Of a stretch of DNA of 64,000 nucleotides, positions 33,212-42,537 are shown piece by piece. Both the position numbers and the translations under genes were made by a program. Positions within the stretch are counted from its first letter, which is position 1. The number at the start of each line of letters is the position of its first letter. Origin of the DNA: Phycisphaeraceae bacterium (GTDB lineage Bacteria > Planctomycetota > Phycisphaerae > Phycisphaerales > SM1A02). Under the pieces are notes generated by a model that was not told where the DNA came from, made no database searches, and saw only the letters and a list, made by a program, of their open reading frames with translations. The DNA lies in the NCBI GenBank assembly GCA_019636755.1, contig JAHBWZ010000002.1, forward strand, positions 372,001 through 436,000, in the 5' to 3' direction.

Positions 33212-34411
33212 TCATCGCCCTCGGAAGAGCACCAGGCACGCGGTGTGCCCGTGCAGGCAGGTCCGGCCGCCCACGGGACCGACCTCGCCCGCCGCGAAGA
33301 GTCCCGCGACAGGAATGTTGCCCAGCCGGCGCCGGATGATCGCCAGGTCGTGCCCCTCTTCGCCGAAGAGCGCCGCACTGCGGCCGTTGCAGGTGAACAG
33401 CAGCGCCGCCAGCGGCGGCTCACCCATCACCTGCGAGTCCAGGAGGAGTTCCAGGTCCTCCGTCGCCGTGCGGGCGTCACGGACATGGAACTGCACGGTC
33501 TGTCCGGGGCGAGGCACGTCTCCGACGACGATCCCGCCGCGGCGGGGATCCGCGCCCAGCAGGCTGCGGACCAGGAAGTCGCCGCGACCGAAGGGACGCT
33601 TGCGCTCGTTGATCACGTGGCCGAGCAGCATCCCGCCTTCCACCAGCGACCGGTCGCCGGGCGAGGCGCGCTCGACGGTCTCCCGCATGACCTCCAGCGC
33701 CGGCCGTCCGCCCAGTTCCAGGATCACGTTCTCGCGGACGCGCGTGACGACGTGCGCCGCACCGATCGGGCGGCAGCCCTGGCTCACCAGGAAGTCCACG
33801 TCCAGGTCGCCGGCGAACGTGGCGCCGACCGCGCCGGCGCGGAGCACCAGTTCGTCCATGATCAGCACGTTGTTGCCCGCCTGGCTGGCGCCGGACGCCA
33901 CGGCGCCGCCGATGCTCATCGGTCGATCCGCGCGGATCGCCTCGTCCATGGCCGGCAGCAGCCGTGCGATGGGCACCGAGAAGGGGTCGGCAAAGAAGAT
34001 CGACGCCCGCGCCTCGGCCGAGTGATGCAGTCGCTGCCGCAGGCCGAGCGGGTTGCGCAGCGGCAGCGGGAACTCCGGCGTCGCCCACCACGGCGTCACG
34101 GTACAGGCCGGCAGGCGAAGGGCGAGTGCCGACATGCCCGCGCAGCGCTCGAAGGCGCGATCCGGGCCGACGACCGCCTCCGCCGTGACCGCCAGCAGCG
34201 TTCCGGGTCGGAGCATGCGTGCCATCGACTGCACCGCCTCCGGCAGCGCCGCGCGATGCTGATAGGACGCGAAGACGAAGACGCAATCGGCGCCCACGGC
34301 CTCGTCCTCCAGCGACTCGGCGATCTCGTACGCGGCGGTGCGGGTGTCGAGATGACCACTCGCGCTGCTCCATGCGCCCAGGGCGGGCTGGACTGGCCTT
34401 TCCGGTTGCAT
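33212..34411 (-). CDS. FIST-domain protein
   Basis: A 399-residue protein with an N-terminal FIST_N domain (ADCVFVFASYQHRAALPEAV, LLAVTAEAVVGPDR) and a C-terminal FIST_C domain (LLFTCNGRSAALFGEEGHDL, GNIPVAGLFAAGEVGPVGG, CLHGHTACLVLF). FIST domains are predicted ligand-binding sensory modules, often linked to signalling proteins. Here the protein has no output domain and no signalling gene beside it. ATG 34411 is picked as the family start; the frame is open upstream to 34984, but that part looks non-coding. Confidence 0.85.
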   Translation of the reverse strand: MQPERPVQPALGAWSSASGHLDTRTAAYEIAESLEDEAVGADCVFVFASYQHRAALPEAVQSMARMLRPGTLLAVTAEAVVGPDRAFERCAGMSALALRLPACTVTPWWATPEFPLPLRNPLGLRQRLHHSAEARASIFFADPFSVPIARLLPAMDEAIRADRPMSIGGAVASGASQAGNNVLIMDELVLRAGAVGATFAGDLDVDFLVSQGCRPIGAAHVVTRVRENVILELGGRPALEVMRETVERASPGDRSLVEGGMLLGHVINERKRPFGRGDFLVRSLLGADPRRGGIVVGDVPRPGQTVQFHVRDARTATEDLELLLDSQVMGEPPLAALLFTCNGRSAALFGEEGHDLAIIRRRLGNIPVAGLFAAGEVGPVGGRTCLHGHTACLVLFRGR

Positions 34412-35194
34412 CTGGCGGTGATAGTAGCACCGGGCCTCGCCATCACCGGATCGGACGGTCGTCCCGGGCGCGCGCATCACGGCGCGGGGCGTGCCGCGGG
34501 GGATGCCGCGGAGCGCCGGGGCCCATCGACGAGGCCCGGTCCGGCGGGTGTCCACGGTGTTCCCGCTCGGGCCCCGGACGTGCCCGATTCGCGCCCCGGT
34601 TCGCCACCCGGATGCCCGTCGGGCCGGTCGTGCATGACGGGTCAGGTGCATGCCGATCGCCGCGGGCACGCTCCTGATACTGCACGGACATGCGCCTGCG
34701 CGACCGCGGCGGTGGCAGCGCGCACAGGACCGTTCGACGGACCGGCGTGCAGCGAGCGTGATCACCACACGACGGAACGCGTGGACCGGGCCGGACCCGC
34801 GGCACGGTTCGCGTGCCCGGCGCCACGCATCGGTCTCCCAGGCACCGAGATCGGGCTGCGACTCTGCCCTCCTCGACGTGCCTGTCGATTGCTGTCCTGC
34901 GTGCGGATATCCGCAACAATGCCGCCCGCCTGACGACATCTCTCTCGCTCGCTCCATCACGTCATCGACCATATCCAGGGACAAAGCCCGGTCCGGGACG
35001 ACCCCGGCGGGTGACGCACGACCGCGGACAAGCCACGGGCCGGCGGGTCACCCCGGGGCCGCGGACAGGAACCCGATGCGCGGCGTCGAGCAGGGCGGGC
35101 GGTCGAGGGGCGCCGGTGCGGCGCCACGGTCCCGGCCCCGCGTCCCGCAGCGCGCTCTTGCAGGCACCCGCGTCGCAGGCATACGTTTCCGTCC
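34412..35194. other. 783-base interval with no supported gene
   Basis: Open frames here have skewed composition and no matching start signals. One + frame contains DCCPACGYPQQC at about 34880-34920, reminiscent of a zinc ribbon, but nothing around it looks coding. No promoter, RNA or repeat was recognised. Confidence 0.35.
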
Positions 35195-35761
35195 ATGACG
35201 GCACCGGACACAGATCCGCAACAGCAGCCGCTGCACCAGTTGCTCCAGTCATTGCAGCACCGGTTCGAGACCAACCGGCATCGACATCCACACCTCGCCT
35301 GGGACACGGTCCGGGCCAGGCTTGACGCCGATCCCGCCGCGCTCAGGGCGCTTCTCGCCATGGAACGCTCCGGCGGCGAGCCGGACGTGATCGGCGTCGA
35401 CGAAGCCTCGGGGACGTACCTCTTCTGCGACTGTGCCGCCGAGAGTCCGGCCGGGCGCCGGAGTCTCTGCTATGACCGCGCGGCACTGGAGTCTCGGAAG
35501 GAGCATGCGCCCGCAGGAAGCGCGGTCGAGGTCGCGTCCGCGATGGGGATTTCGCTGCTGAATGAAGACCAGTACCGCGCCCTGCAGCGTCTTGGCGAGT
35601 TCGACACGAAGACGTCCAGTTGGGTGGCGACACCCGAGGATGTGCGCTCACGCGGCGGCGCCCTCTTCTGCGACCGCCGCTATGGCCGGGTGTTCGTGTA
35701 TCACAACGGGGCGCAGTCCTACTACGCAGCGCGAGGCTTCCGCGGCCTGCTTCGGGTGTGA
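35195..35761 (+). CDS. DUF4256-family protein
   Basis: A 188-residue cytoplasmic protein that is conserved along its whole length with the DUF4256 family: LLQSLQHRFETNRHRHPHLA, LLAMERSGGEPDVIG, TYLFCDCAAESPAGRRSLCY, SAMGISLLNEDQYRALQRLG, EFDTKTSSWVATP, GGALFCDRRYGRVFVYHNGA and YYAARGFRGLLRV. The function of the family is unknown. There is no clear ribosome binding site before the ATG. An O-methyltransferase gene follows after 99 bases in the same direction. Confidence 0.9.
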   Translation: MTAPDTDPQQQPLHQLLQSLQHRFETNRHRHPHLAWDTVRARLDADPAALRALLAMERSGGEPDVIGVDEASGTYLFCDCAAESPAGRRSLCYDRAALESRKEHAPAGSAVEVASAMGISLLNEDQYRALQRLGEFDTKTSSWVATPEDVRSRGGALFCDRRYGRVFVYHNGAQSYYAARGFRGLLRV

Positions 35762-35860
35762 GCAGGCGCCTCGGCGGTCCGGTCCGGTCCAGGCGGTGCA
35801 CGGGACGCCGGTATCCTGTCGCCGGAACGACGTACCGGGAACATCACGGAGAAGACGGCC

Positions 35861-36889
35861 ATGGCGGATCCGGTTCCTGTGCAGGCCCTGCCACCGCATG
35901 CGCAGCTCATCCAGTTCGGGACGGCCTACTGGGCTTCACAGATGGTGCTCGTCGCCGCGCAACTGGGGCTCGCGGACGAGTTGTCGGCGGGCGCCCGGAG
36001 TTCCAGCGACCTGGCGCAGCACCTGGGACTCCACCCCGGCGCGCTGCGTCGCTACCTGAGGAGCCTGGCCGGCATGGGACTGCTGACCGAAGTCGCAGAC
36101 CAGACGTTCGCGCTGACGCCGCTCGGCGCGGCCCTCAGGAAGGACGCGCCGGGATCCGCCTATGCGACGATCATGACCCTGACGGGTGATCTCTGCACGA
36201 AGTCGTGGAGCGAACTGCGGCACGCACTGAAGACCGGCAGGCCCGGCATCGAGAAGGTCCTCGAGAAGCCATTCTTCGAGTACTTGGCGGAGCGCCCCGA
36301 GGAGGCATCGCTGTTCAGCGAGACGATGGTCGGGTTCCACGGCGCGGAACCACCCGCGGTCGCGGAGGCGTATGACTTCGGCGTCCTGCGCAGCATCGTC
36401 GATGTGGGTGGCGCCACCGGCAACATGCTGCTCCACATCCTGAAGCGCCATCCGGGACCGCGCGGCGTCCTGTTCGATCTGCCCCACGTGGTCGCCGATG
36501 CACCCGCGTTCCTCGCGCCGCATGGCCTGGCGGATCGAGTCACGATCGAGCCCGGCAGCTTCTTCGACGCCGTGCCGTCCGGTCACGACGCGTACATCCT
36601 CTCCCACGTTCTCCACGACTGGAACGAGGCGCAGTGTCTCACGATTCTCGGGAACTGTCGCCGGGCGATCGCGTCGGACGGCCGACTGCTGGTCGTCGAG
36701 ATGGTCCTTCCGGAGGGCGATGCTCCCCATCCCGGGAAGATGCTGGACATGATGATGCTGGTCGGACCCGGCGGACAGGAGCGCACGCCCGGCGAGTACT
36801 CGGCCCTCCTTGGCCAGGCCGGCTTCGACATGATCGACCTCGTGCCCACGTCCTCGGACGTCAGCATCGTCGTCGCGGCGCCGCGATAG
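35861..36889 (+). CDS. O-methyltransferase (hydroxyneurosporene/COMT-like)
   Basis: A 342-residue enzyme in the family that methylates small aromatic or carotenoid hydroxyls. The N-terminal dimerisation winged helix is visible (LVAAQLGLADELSAGA, LGLHPGALRRYLRSLAGMG, FALTPLGAAL). The SAM domain has IVDVGGATGNMLLHILKRHP, GVLFDLPHVV, FDAVPSGHDAYILSHVLHDW with the catalytic-type His, and LLVVEMVLPEGD. Ribosome binding site GGAGAAG lies about 9 bases upstream. The substrate cannot be told; no biosynthetic neighbours are present. Confidence 0.88.
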   Translation: MADPVPVQALPPHAQLIQFGTAYWASQMVLVAAQLGLADELSAGARSSSDLAQHLGLHPGALRRYLRSLAGMGLLTEVADQTFALTPLGAALRKDAPGSAYATIMTLTGDLCTKSWSELRHALKTGRPGIEKVLEKPFFEYLAERPEEASLFSETMVGFHGAEPPAVAEAYDFGVLRSIVDVGGATGNMLLHILKRHPGPRGVLFDLPHVVADAPAFLAPHGLADRVTIEPGSFFDAVPSGHDAYILSHVLHDWNEAQCLTILGNCRRAIASDGRLLVVEMVLPEGDAPHPGKMLDMMMLVGPGGQERTPGEYSALLGQAGFDMIDLVPTSSDVSIVVAAPR

Positions 36890-37016
36890 TCGCCCGCGCC
36901 CGCGGACCTGCGGACGCCGCACTCCGTGCGCGCACGCGTCCCATCACGTATCCTCCACGATCGGGACCGGCGCGCCTGTTCGTCCGCCCGCAATCCGACC
37001 GGGGAGTGTTCGAGCG

Positions 37017-37871
37017 ATGGACTACGAGATTCGACAGCCGTTCGGACGTCGCCCGACGATCGCGTTTGCATGTCCGAACTGTCGCGCGCCGCTGGTTGCG
37101 GGACTGCATGATGCGGGCGCCACCGAGCGATGCCCTCACTGCGAGTCGTCGTGTACAGTTCCCGGCAGGGCAGAGGCTGCACACGTCATCGAGCAGCGCA
37201 TCGCGGCGTCGCGACGCCCGCGCGCGCGCGCGAGCGCGACGGCTGCGGGCACGATGGACGCAGCGGCGGACGGGCAGCGCGGTGATGAGGACGCCGGCCT
37301 CTGCGGAGATCCGGCGCCGTCCGGGAATCCGCAGGCACCGCGAGGGACGCCGGAGGCGATCGGGGATCTGCAGACCCGACTCGCTGCTGTCCTGGAGGCG
37401 CGACGCCGCAGCGCACTCGCGCGGCCCGCGGCATGGCTGCGTCGGCTGCCTCAAGTCCTTCTCTCGCACGTGTTCCTGTACCCGCGGAACAGGGCGGTAC
37501 CGAGCCATCCGCGAGCGGCCCGGATCGAGTCACTTCGCGCACAGACGGCGTATCCGGGCCTGCGCACGCTCATCCACCTTGCCACGCTGGCGTTCGGCGC
37601 AGCGGCCTTCGCGGCGATCGCGATGACCTTCGTTTCATCCACAGTCTTTCACGTTGCCTTGCGGGACCTGCTGCCGCGATCACTTGCGACCGCATTCGTC
37701 GTGATTGATCTCATCACAGCATTCCTCTTCTGGGCCCTCGGCGCGCTGCTGGTCCGGCTGGTGTACCACGGCGGCAACATGCTGGTCGACATTCCGGACC
37801 TGCTCCTGGATGTCCGGGACCGGACCGCGATCAACGGCGGGCAGCGCGACGCCGGACCCTCGACCCGGTGA
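37017..37871 (+). CDS. membrane protein with N-terminal zinc ribbon
   Basis: A 284-residue protein. Residues about 18-45 hold two CxxC pairs, FACPNCRAPL and ERCPHCESSC, forming a zinc ribbon. A long Ala/Arg-rich linker follows, then two hydrophobic segments near the C-terminus (LATLAFGAAAFAAIAMTFVS and TAFVVIDLITAFLFWALGAL). GGGGAG lies about 10 bases before the ATG. The stop overlaps the next start as ATGA, coupling it with the acetyltransferase gene. Function unknown; the layout is common in planctomycetes. Confidence 0.65.
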   Translation: MDYEIRQPFGRRPTIAFACPNCRAPLVAGLHDAGATERCPHCESSCTVPGRAEAAHVIEQRIAASRRPRARASATAAGTMDAAADGQRGDEDAGLCGDPAPSGNPQAPRGTPEAIGDLQTRLAAVLEARRRSALARPAAWLRRLPQVLLSHVFLYPRNRAVPSHPRAARIESLRAQTAYPGLRTLIHLATLAFGAAAFAAIAMTFVSSTVFHVALRDLLPRSLATAFVVIDLITAFLFWALGALLVRLVYHGGNMLVDIPDLLLDVRDRTAINGGQRDAGPSTR

Positions 37872-38419
37872 TGCGCCACGCACCACCTCTCATGCACCCC
37901 ATGCACCCCCGGATCCGCCCGGAATCTCCCTCGGACGTCGCGGCAATCCACGCCCTGACCGCGGCCGCGTTCATGGACGCACCGCACGCCGATCACACGG
38001 AGCCGTTCATCGTCGATGCCCTGCGGAAGGCCGGCGCGCTGACCATCTCGCTGGTGGCCGAGGTGGCGGGCGCTGCGATCGCGGGCCACGTGGCCGTGTC
38101 GCCCGTCTCGATCTCGGACGGCTCTGCGGGCTGGTACGGGCTCGGGCCAATCTCGGTCCGACCGGATCTGCAGCGGCGCGGAATCGGCACACTGCTCATG
38201 CGCGCTGCGCTCAGCCGACTGCGCGAGTCGGGCGCCGCCGGCTGCGTCGTGCTTGGAGACCCGGCGTACTACGCGCGCTTCGGCTTCCGGCCGGTGCCCG
38301 GCCTGGTGCTTCCCGATGTACCTCCTGAGTACTTCCAGGCGATCGCGTTCGGCCCGTCGTTCCCCGGGGGCGTTGTCCGATACCACGACGCGTTCAGCGC
38401 GGGGCGCGGGGATGGCTGA
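37868..38419 (+). CDS. GNAT-family N-acetyltransferase (YhbS-like)
   Basis: A 183-residue acetyltransferase. The acetyl-CoA-binding motif A is LGPISVRPDLQRRGIGTLLM, followed by CVVLGDPAYYARFGFRPVPG, the block typical of the YhbS subgroup. The N-terminus RPESPSDVAAIHALTAAAF is the usual first strand and helix. The ATG at 37868 overlaps the upstream stop; an internal ATG (MHPRIRPESP) is also possible. The acceptor substrate is unknown. Confidence 0.85.
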   Translation: MMRHAPPLMHPMHPRIRPESPSDVAAIHALTAAAFMDAPHADHTEPFIVDALRKAGALTISLVAEVAGAAIAGHVAVSPVSISDGSAGWYGLGPISVRPDLQRRGIGTLLMRAALSRLRESGAAGCVVLGDPAYYARFGFRPVPGLVLPDVPPEYFQAIAFGPSFPGGVVRYHDAFSAGRGDG

Positions 38420-38629
38420 ACGATCGCCCCCGGCGCCAGACCGCGGCGGGCCGGCCGCGCCGGCAGGCGAGACGTCCTCCCTCGAAGCGACGCGGGAGCG
38501 GTACAGTGCTCGCGGCGTCCACGCACACGCGCGCAGACCGGTGAGCGCCGCTGCCACCGGGGACGCCGCAGGCTCCGCCGGCCGGCCTCGGCCGAGGGCC
38601 ATCGGTCGAGTGCCCTGCAGGGAATCACC

Positions 38630-39139
38630 ATGCCCACCCTGGACAGACGGACCCTTCTGCGCGCGGGCATGGCACTCTCGGTGCCTCCGGGCGCCATCGC
38701 GCTCCTCGGCGGATGCCTGCGCGTGCAGGACGGATCGACCCGCCGCGACTCGGCGGACGCCGGCACACCCCCTGACGGACCCGGGAGTTCCTCGATGCGA
38801 GTCCAGTACCTTGAAGTCGTGACCACCGATGTGGACGGGATCTGCGCGCAGTACGCCCGGGTGCTCGGCCTCGCGTTCCGTGACCCGGATCCCGCGCTCG
38901 GCGGCGCGCGCACGGCCACGCTCGCGGGCGGCGGCATGCTCGGCATCCGGGCGCCGCTGCGCGACACGGAATCGCCGGTCGTCCGACCGTACGTCCTGGT
39001 CGACGACATCGAGGCAGCCGTGTCCGCGGCGGCAGCGAGCGGCGCCATCGTCGCCCTGCCGCCGATGCCGCTGCCGGGGCATGGCACATGTGCGATCGTC
39101 GTCCAGGGCGGCATCGAGTGCGGACTCTGGCAACTCTGA
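38630..39139 (+). CDS. exported VOC (glyoxalase-like) protein with Tat/lipoprotein signal
   Basis: A 169-residue protein. The N-terminus DRRTLLRAGMALSVPPGAIA contains a twin-arginine pattern and ends in a lipobox-like LLGGC, so it may be exported folded and lipidated. The rest is a VOC domain: YLEVVTTDVDGICAQYARVL, LAFRDPDPALGG, YVLVDDIEAAVSAAAASGA and CGLWQL at the end. Few metal ligands are obvious. AGGGA is 6 bases before the ATG. Probable binding or resistance-type role; substrate unknown. Confidence 0.75.
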   Translation: MPTLDRRTLLRAGMALSVPPGAIALLGGCLRVQDGSTRRDSADAGTPPDGPGSSSMRVQYLEVVTTDVDGICAQYARVLGLAFRDPDPALGGARTATLAGGGMLGIRAPLRDTESPVVRPYVLVDDIEAAVSAAAASGAIVALPPMPLPGHGTCAIVVQGGIECGLWQL

Positions 39140-39187
39140 CACGATGCGACGCGGGGCCCCGGCGCGCGCGGGGCCTGGAGGACGGCG

Positions 39188-39553
39188 ATGCACCCGGACA
39201 CCCGGACGTACAGCGAGGCGCCGTCGGCGGAGGACCGGGAGATCTGCGATGTCCTCGCCCGCGGGATCGATCGGGTCCTGCCGGAGGCGGAGAACCGGAT
39301 CTGGCACGCGCACCCGGTGTGGTTCCTGGACGGGAGCCCCGTGGTCGGATACAGCCGACTGAAGAACTGCATCCGCCCGCTCTTCTGGAGCGGCCAGTCC
39401 TTCGATGAAGAGGGCCTCCGGAGGGAAGGCAGCTTCAATGCGGCCGAGGCCCGGTACACCGCGGCCGCGCAGATCAGCACGCAGGACCTGCAGCGCTGGT
39501 TGACGAAGGCCCGGGAGATCCAGTGGGACTACCGGAACATCGTCCGTCGCTAG
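39188..39553 (+). CDS. DUF1801-family protein
   Basis: A 121-residue protein matching DUF1801 (YdhG/YjhX-like, frataxin-like fold): EICDVLARGIDRVLPEAENR, IWHAHPVWFLDGSPVVGYS, IRPLFWSGQSFDEEGL, EGSFNAAEARYT and a closing REIQWDYRNIV. The role of the family is not settled. GGAGG is 6 bases before the ATG. It follows the VOC gene by 48 bases and may share its transcript. Confidence 0.88.
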   Translation: MHPDTRTYSEAPSAEDREICDVLARGIDRVLPEAENRIWHAHPVWFLDGSPVVGYSRLKNCIRPLFWSGQSFDEEGLRREGSFNAAEARYTAAAQISTQDLQRWLTKAREIQWDYRNIVRR

Positions 39554-39718
39554 GGTCGCCTGGAGCGCCTCACCTGAGCGATCGCGACCCGGGCGGCCGC
39601 GTGAGGCGAGGCGCGGGTAGATACGCGGTTCTGTTGGACAGCGACATGGAGCCCGACGCAGACGGTCCAGAATGACTGGGAGGACACGGAAGTCACTGGT
39701 GGGACATCTGTTTCCGAC

Positions 39719-39815
39719 TGATCAAGGGTGAGTTCCTCGACGCGATCTCGCGCGAGGCGTCCGTGTCCGCCACAAGGCGTGCCAAGTGGCGGGACGAGGC
39801 GCTCGCCACCAGATG
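39719..39815 (+). pseudogene. transposase helix-turn-helix remnant
   Basis: A short + frame reads LIKGEFLDAISREASVSATR then RAKWRDEALAT. This resembles the N-terminal helix-turn-helix of IS3-type OrfA proteins (pattern LxGExLDxxSRExGVxxxRLxxWRDxFL). No further transposase sequence is found downstream. The rest of 39554-40183 shows no gene. Confidence 0.5.
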
Positions 39816-40183
39816 CGATCGCCGCGAGCCCGACTCGGCGCCGCTCAAGGACAGCCGCGCCGTTCTGAAGGGTCTGCCGTGGGTCGGCGGGGCTTCGGCT
39901 GGGTCGATCGGTCCATCCGCACTCGCAATCAGCAGCTGCGTTGGGCTGTCGCGTCAGGACCGTCGGGAGAGCTTCTCGGTGGACTCCAGAGCGCCACCAA
40001 TCGCGACAACGATCGCTCTACCCTGCAGGGAGTTAGCGATCTCAGCTGGTCTCAGATCCGCCGTAATGGCCACGAGTAGGTGCGACTGGTCGCCTGAGTG
40101 CCATTTGCCTCGTGTCCGGGGAGTCGGAGCCGAAGCAACGCCCGAGCAATGATCAGCGAGCCGTGTTTCCCCGCATCTGCGGG

Positions 40184-40212
40184 TTGACTGCGCGCGACTC
40201 AGGATCTAGCCT
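40184..40212 (+). promoter_or_regulatory. sigma-70-like promoter
   Basis: TTGACT at 40184-40189 and TAGCCT at 40207-40212 are separated by 17 bases. The predicted transcript would begin about 28 bases before the start codon of the gene at 40247. Confidence 0.5.
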
Positions 40213-40246
40213 GCCCGAACAAAACCCGATCGCCGAGAAGCCGGAG

Positions 40247-40972
40247 ATGTCCGAGTCGACCAACCAGCCGCCCGAGAGGCCCGACATGGAGGCCGTCGCT
40301 CGAATCGCGTACGAGCACCTCTTGGCGACGCGCGAGAACGACGCCAGCACCTATCCGCTTTACCTCCAGAAGGTGCGGTTCCTTATGACCGTGGTCATGG
40401 TTCTGTTCGCGAGTCTCGCGTTCGCCCTCTCCCGTATCTCGTGGGCACTGACCGACGACAACCGCATAGCTCTCGTGCTCCTCGTCGTCATCGGAGGCGC
40501 CGCCGCGCTCACGCTCCTGCTTGCGTTCGGCTGCGGTGTCCGTTGCCAACATGTGCGCGACTCAGCGGTTGTTGGCGTGGGGAGGCTGAGGGAGATGATC
40601 GAGTCGGAAGAGATTCACCAAATGACGCCCGAGCACATGTACGTGGATGTCTCGGCGAATATCGCAGGTGCGATTATCGACAATCGCGAGACCGACCGCA
40701 AGCGCGCGCATTGGGCGGTCGCGCTGAACTGGACGACGCTCGCCGGGTTTGTTCTGACGGCGATCTTCGTTGGCTACACCGTTGCGGGCGATGTTGTGTC
40801 ACAGCGGCAAGCCGCACTGGAGAGATCAGCCATCATGAACAAAGAAGCACCGAAACCGGCTGACTCTGATAATCGGCCGACAATCGTCCAGCTACCAGAC
40901 CATATCCAAGCGGACTACAAGCCGTCCAACCCGAACGTCGAAGCGCCAAAGCCGAAGGATCCGAAACAGTGA
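40247..40972 (+). CDS. orphan membrane protein with three predicted helices
   Basis: A 241-residue protein. After a short helical N-terminus (MEAVARIAYEHLLATRENDA) come hydrophobic segments VRFLMTVVMVLFASLAFALS and IALVLLVVIGGAAALTLLLA, a cytoplasmic-looking helical region of about 75 residues with the motif DNRETDRKRAHWAVAL, a third helix (LAGFVLTAIFVGYTVAG), and a Pro/Lys-rich tail. The layout is similar to small membrane effectors in some signalling-based defence systems, but no sensor gene is adjacent and the similarity is only in shape. ATG 40247 is chosen by the promoter at 40184-40212. GC content is lower than in the core genes. Confidence 0.7.
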   Translation: MSESTNQPPERPDMEAVARIAYEHLLATRENDASTYPLYLQKVRFLMTVVMVLFASLAFALSRISWALTDDNRIALVLLVVIGGAAALTLLLAFGCGVRCQHVRDSAVVGVGRLREMIESEEIHQMTPEHMYVDVSANIAGAIIDNRETDRKRAHWAVALNWTTLAGFVLTAIFVGYTVAGDVVSQRQAALERSAIMNKEAPKPADSDNRPTIVQLPDHIQADYKPSNPNVEAPKPKDPKQ

Positions 40973-41172
40973 GTGAGAGCACCAAGAGCGCAGAAAGCGG
41001 CAACACCCAGCAGGTGGAGTCATCGGGTCAGGACCGCCCGTCGGTGGTCGAGCCTGCTGAGATGGTGCAGCGAAGCGCAGGCGGCGACCGCACCCGCGTC
41101 ACCGAGCGATCCGATGTCCGATATTTCAGCCGGGGATCGGGCGACGAAGGACCGCGACAAACCGGGCGGTGA
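40969..41172 (+). CDS. small hydrophilic protein coupled to the preceding gene
   Basis: A 67-residue frame that starts with GTG overlapping the upstream stop (GTGA). It is rich in Ser, Glu, Gln, Arg and Gly, without a recognised domain, and is probably disordered. Its first residues (MSESTKSAES) echo the N-terminus of the preceding protein (MSESTNQPPE), hinting at a duplicated leader. Coding status is uncertain. Confidence 0.4.
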   Translation: MSESTKSAESGNTQQVESSGQDRPSVVEPAEMVQRSAGGDRTRVTERSDVRYFSRGSGDEGPRQTGR

Positions 41173-41288
41173 CTGAGGTCAACGGCGAGCCTCTGCAGTT
41201 GCCGGAACGCGCTTTCGCCCTCTCGTATGGCTCACGGTTGATCCTCTGGCGCGGTCAGCAATGACACTCGGCATACCGCACGAGAGGA

Positions 41289-41684
41289 TCATCCGTTAGT
41301 CATCTCAGAAGATCCAGTGGAGCCCGAGGCGTTCGACCACGAGGAGCAGGGGAGGCCTGCGAGGAAGGCGCCAATCGCCGCTTCCGTCACGGCAATCGCA
41401 AAGCGACGGAATCGTCGATGGGAGGCGCGATACTGCTCGTCGGCGGGCGTGAGCGCGCCCAAGATCACGGGCGGATCGTCCCTCGGGACCACGGCGACTG
41501 TAGGCCTGACCAGCCCATCATCTACCCGCGACCGAACAAGATCGCGGATCTCTTGATCCGATTCCAACCCCGTAGTCTGCCGCACTGGCTCCATCGTCAA
41601 TGTCAACGGACCACCGGACTTCGGCGCATGACTGAACATGCGCAACCGGTTGTGAAGTCCTTTGTTCTGGCGGAACAGTATCAC
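41289..41684 (-). CDS. hypothetical protein with one C-terminal hydrophobic segment
   Basis: A 131-residue protein. The first part is polar with strands such as TVAVVPRDDPPVILGALTPA; a basic stretch (RASHRRFRRF) precedes one hydrophobic segment (AIAVTEAAIGAFLAGLP). No family recognised. It lies between the orphan membrane gene and IS256 fragments in an accessory patch. The intergenic 41173-41288 and 41685-41888 intervals show nothing. Confidence 0.5.
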   Translation of the reverse strand: MILFRQNKGLHNRLRMFSHAPKSGGPLTLTMEPVRQTTGLESDQEIRDLVRSRVDDGLVRPTVAVVPRDDPPVILGALTPADEQYRASHRRFRRFAIAVTEAAIGAFLAGLPCSSWSNASGSTGSSEMTNG

Positions 41685-41888
41685 TCTGCATGACTCTACC
41701 AGTTGAAGCCGGGGAGATCCCGATCGATACTGGTCCCGGCCGACTCAACTCCCGACCCAGGCACCGTCGACGGGAGGTCGTCGTCGACAATCGGCCGCTG
41801 GAACAGCAGAACAGACTCCGGAGGCGTGTACCACCTCGTCTGTACCATCGATACCAGCAGCAGGCCGCGCGAGTGGCATCGCAAAAGC

Positions 41889-42252
41889 GCTCAGAAGGCG
41901 GCGGATTATCCGCGTTTCTCCACATATACAGGAATTCAGAGTGGCCTGCCACCAGGATCGCACCGCCCGCGACTACATTGTGGAACTCGTTGCAGCCCAT
42001 GAACCCTCTCCATCGCGGAGTGCTTCACCACAGTCCCTCATCACGCGATGACGGTCGAACGCGAGCGGACTTTCGACGCCGCCGCTTGCGAACGGTCCGG
42101 CGATCGGCACGGCTTTGCCAACGGCCTTGAGTCCGGGACGCTCGCCACGCGCGTCGGTGAGGTATGGCTTCAGGTTCCCAGCGCGGATGGGGTTCCGTTC
42201 TATCCAGGTTGCATGGATAAGGAATCGCGCCGCGAGAAGTCGCTCACAATCG
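41889..42252 (+). mobile_element. 5' fragment of an IS256-family element
   Basis: It starts with an inverted-repeat end (41889-41913, core GGCGGATTATCC) that matches the end of the element at 23446-23470, then reads the transposase N-terminus in broken frames: CHQDRTARDYIVELVAAHEP, then MTVERERTFDAAACERSGDR, TLATRVGEVWLQVP and FYPGCMDKESRREKSL. Similarity stops near 42252. It retains the segment deleted from the copy at 22.3-23.4 kb. Confidence 0.7.
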
Positions 42253-42537
42253 TCTCACCCGAGTGTTGCGAGTGCAACCGTTTGGAGTGCCCAGCCCGCT
42301 GCCAAGGTGTCTCCAACCTCTCCTGGCGGATGAAGGCGATCAAGGTCGCGGTCAAGGTGACTCGGCGCCACGATCGATCTGGTTTGACGCGTCGTCAACC
42401 TCGACGCACCGGTGTCTGCTGCGCAAAGCGGGCGATAGAGCGACTACCCGTCTGTAAGATCTCCCGTTGCCCGTGCATCCCCTTGGAAGCGCCCGTGGGG
42501 CATGGTTGACGGGCCGGCGGGCGAGCATGCGCGCGCC

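Noticed and set aside
34880-34920. A zinc-ribbon-like CPACGY peptide before the DUF4256 gene.
   Set aside because: No coding sequence of normal composition surrounds it and no start signal is present.
31166-34933. A 1255-codon open frame on the + strand across several - strand genes.
   Set aside because: It is His/Arg/Ala-rich shadow sequence; the opposite strand has recognisable oxidoreductase, DUF6265 and FIST proteins.
40168-40196. A sequence like a single type I-E CRISPR repeat (TTTCCCCGCATCTGCGGG).
   Set aside because: Only one copy is present, there is no spacer array and no cas gene in the window. It also overlaps a plausible -35 box.
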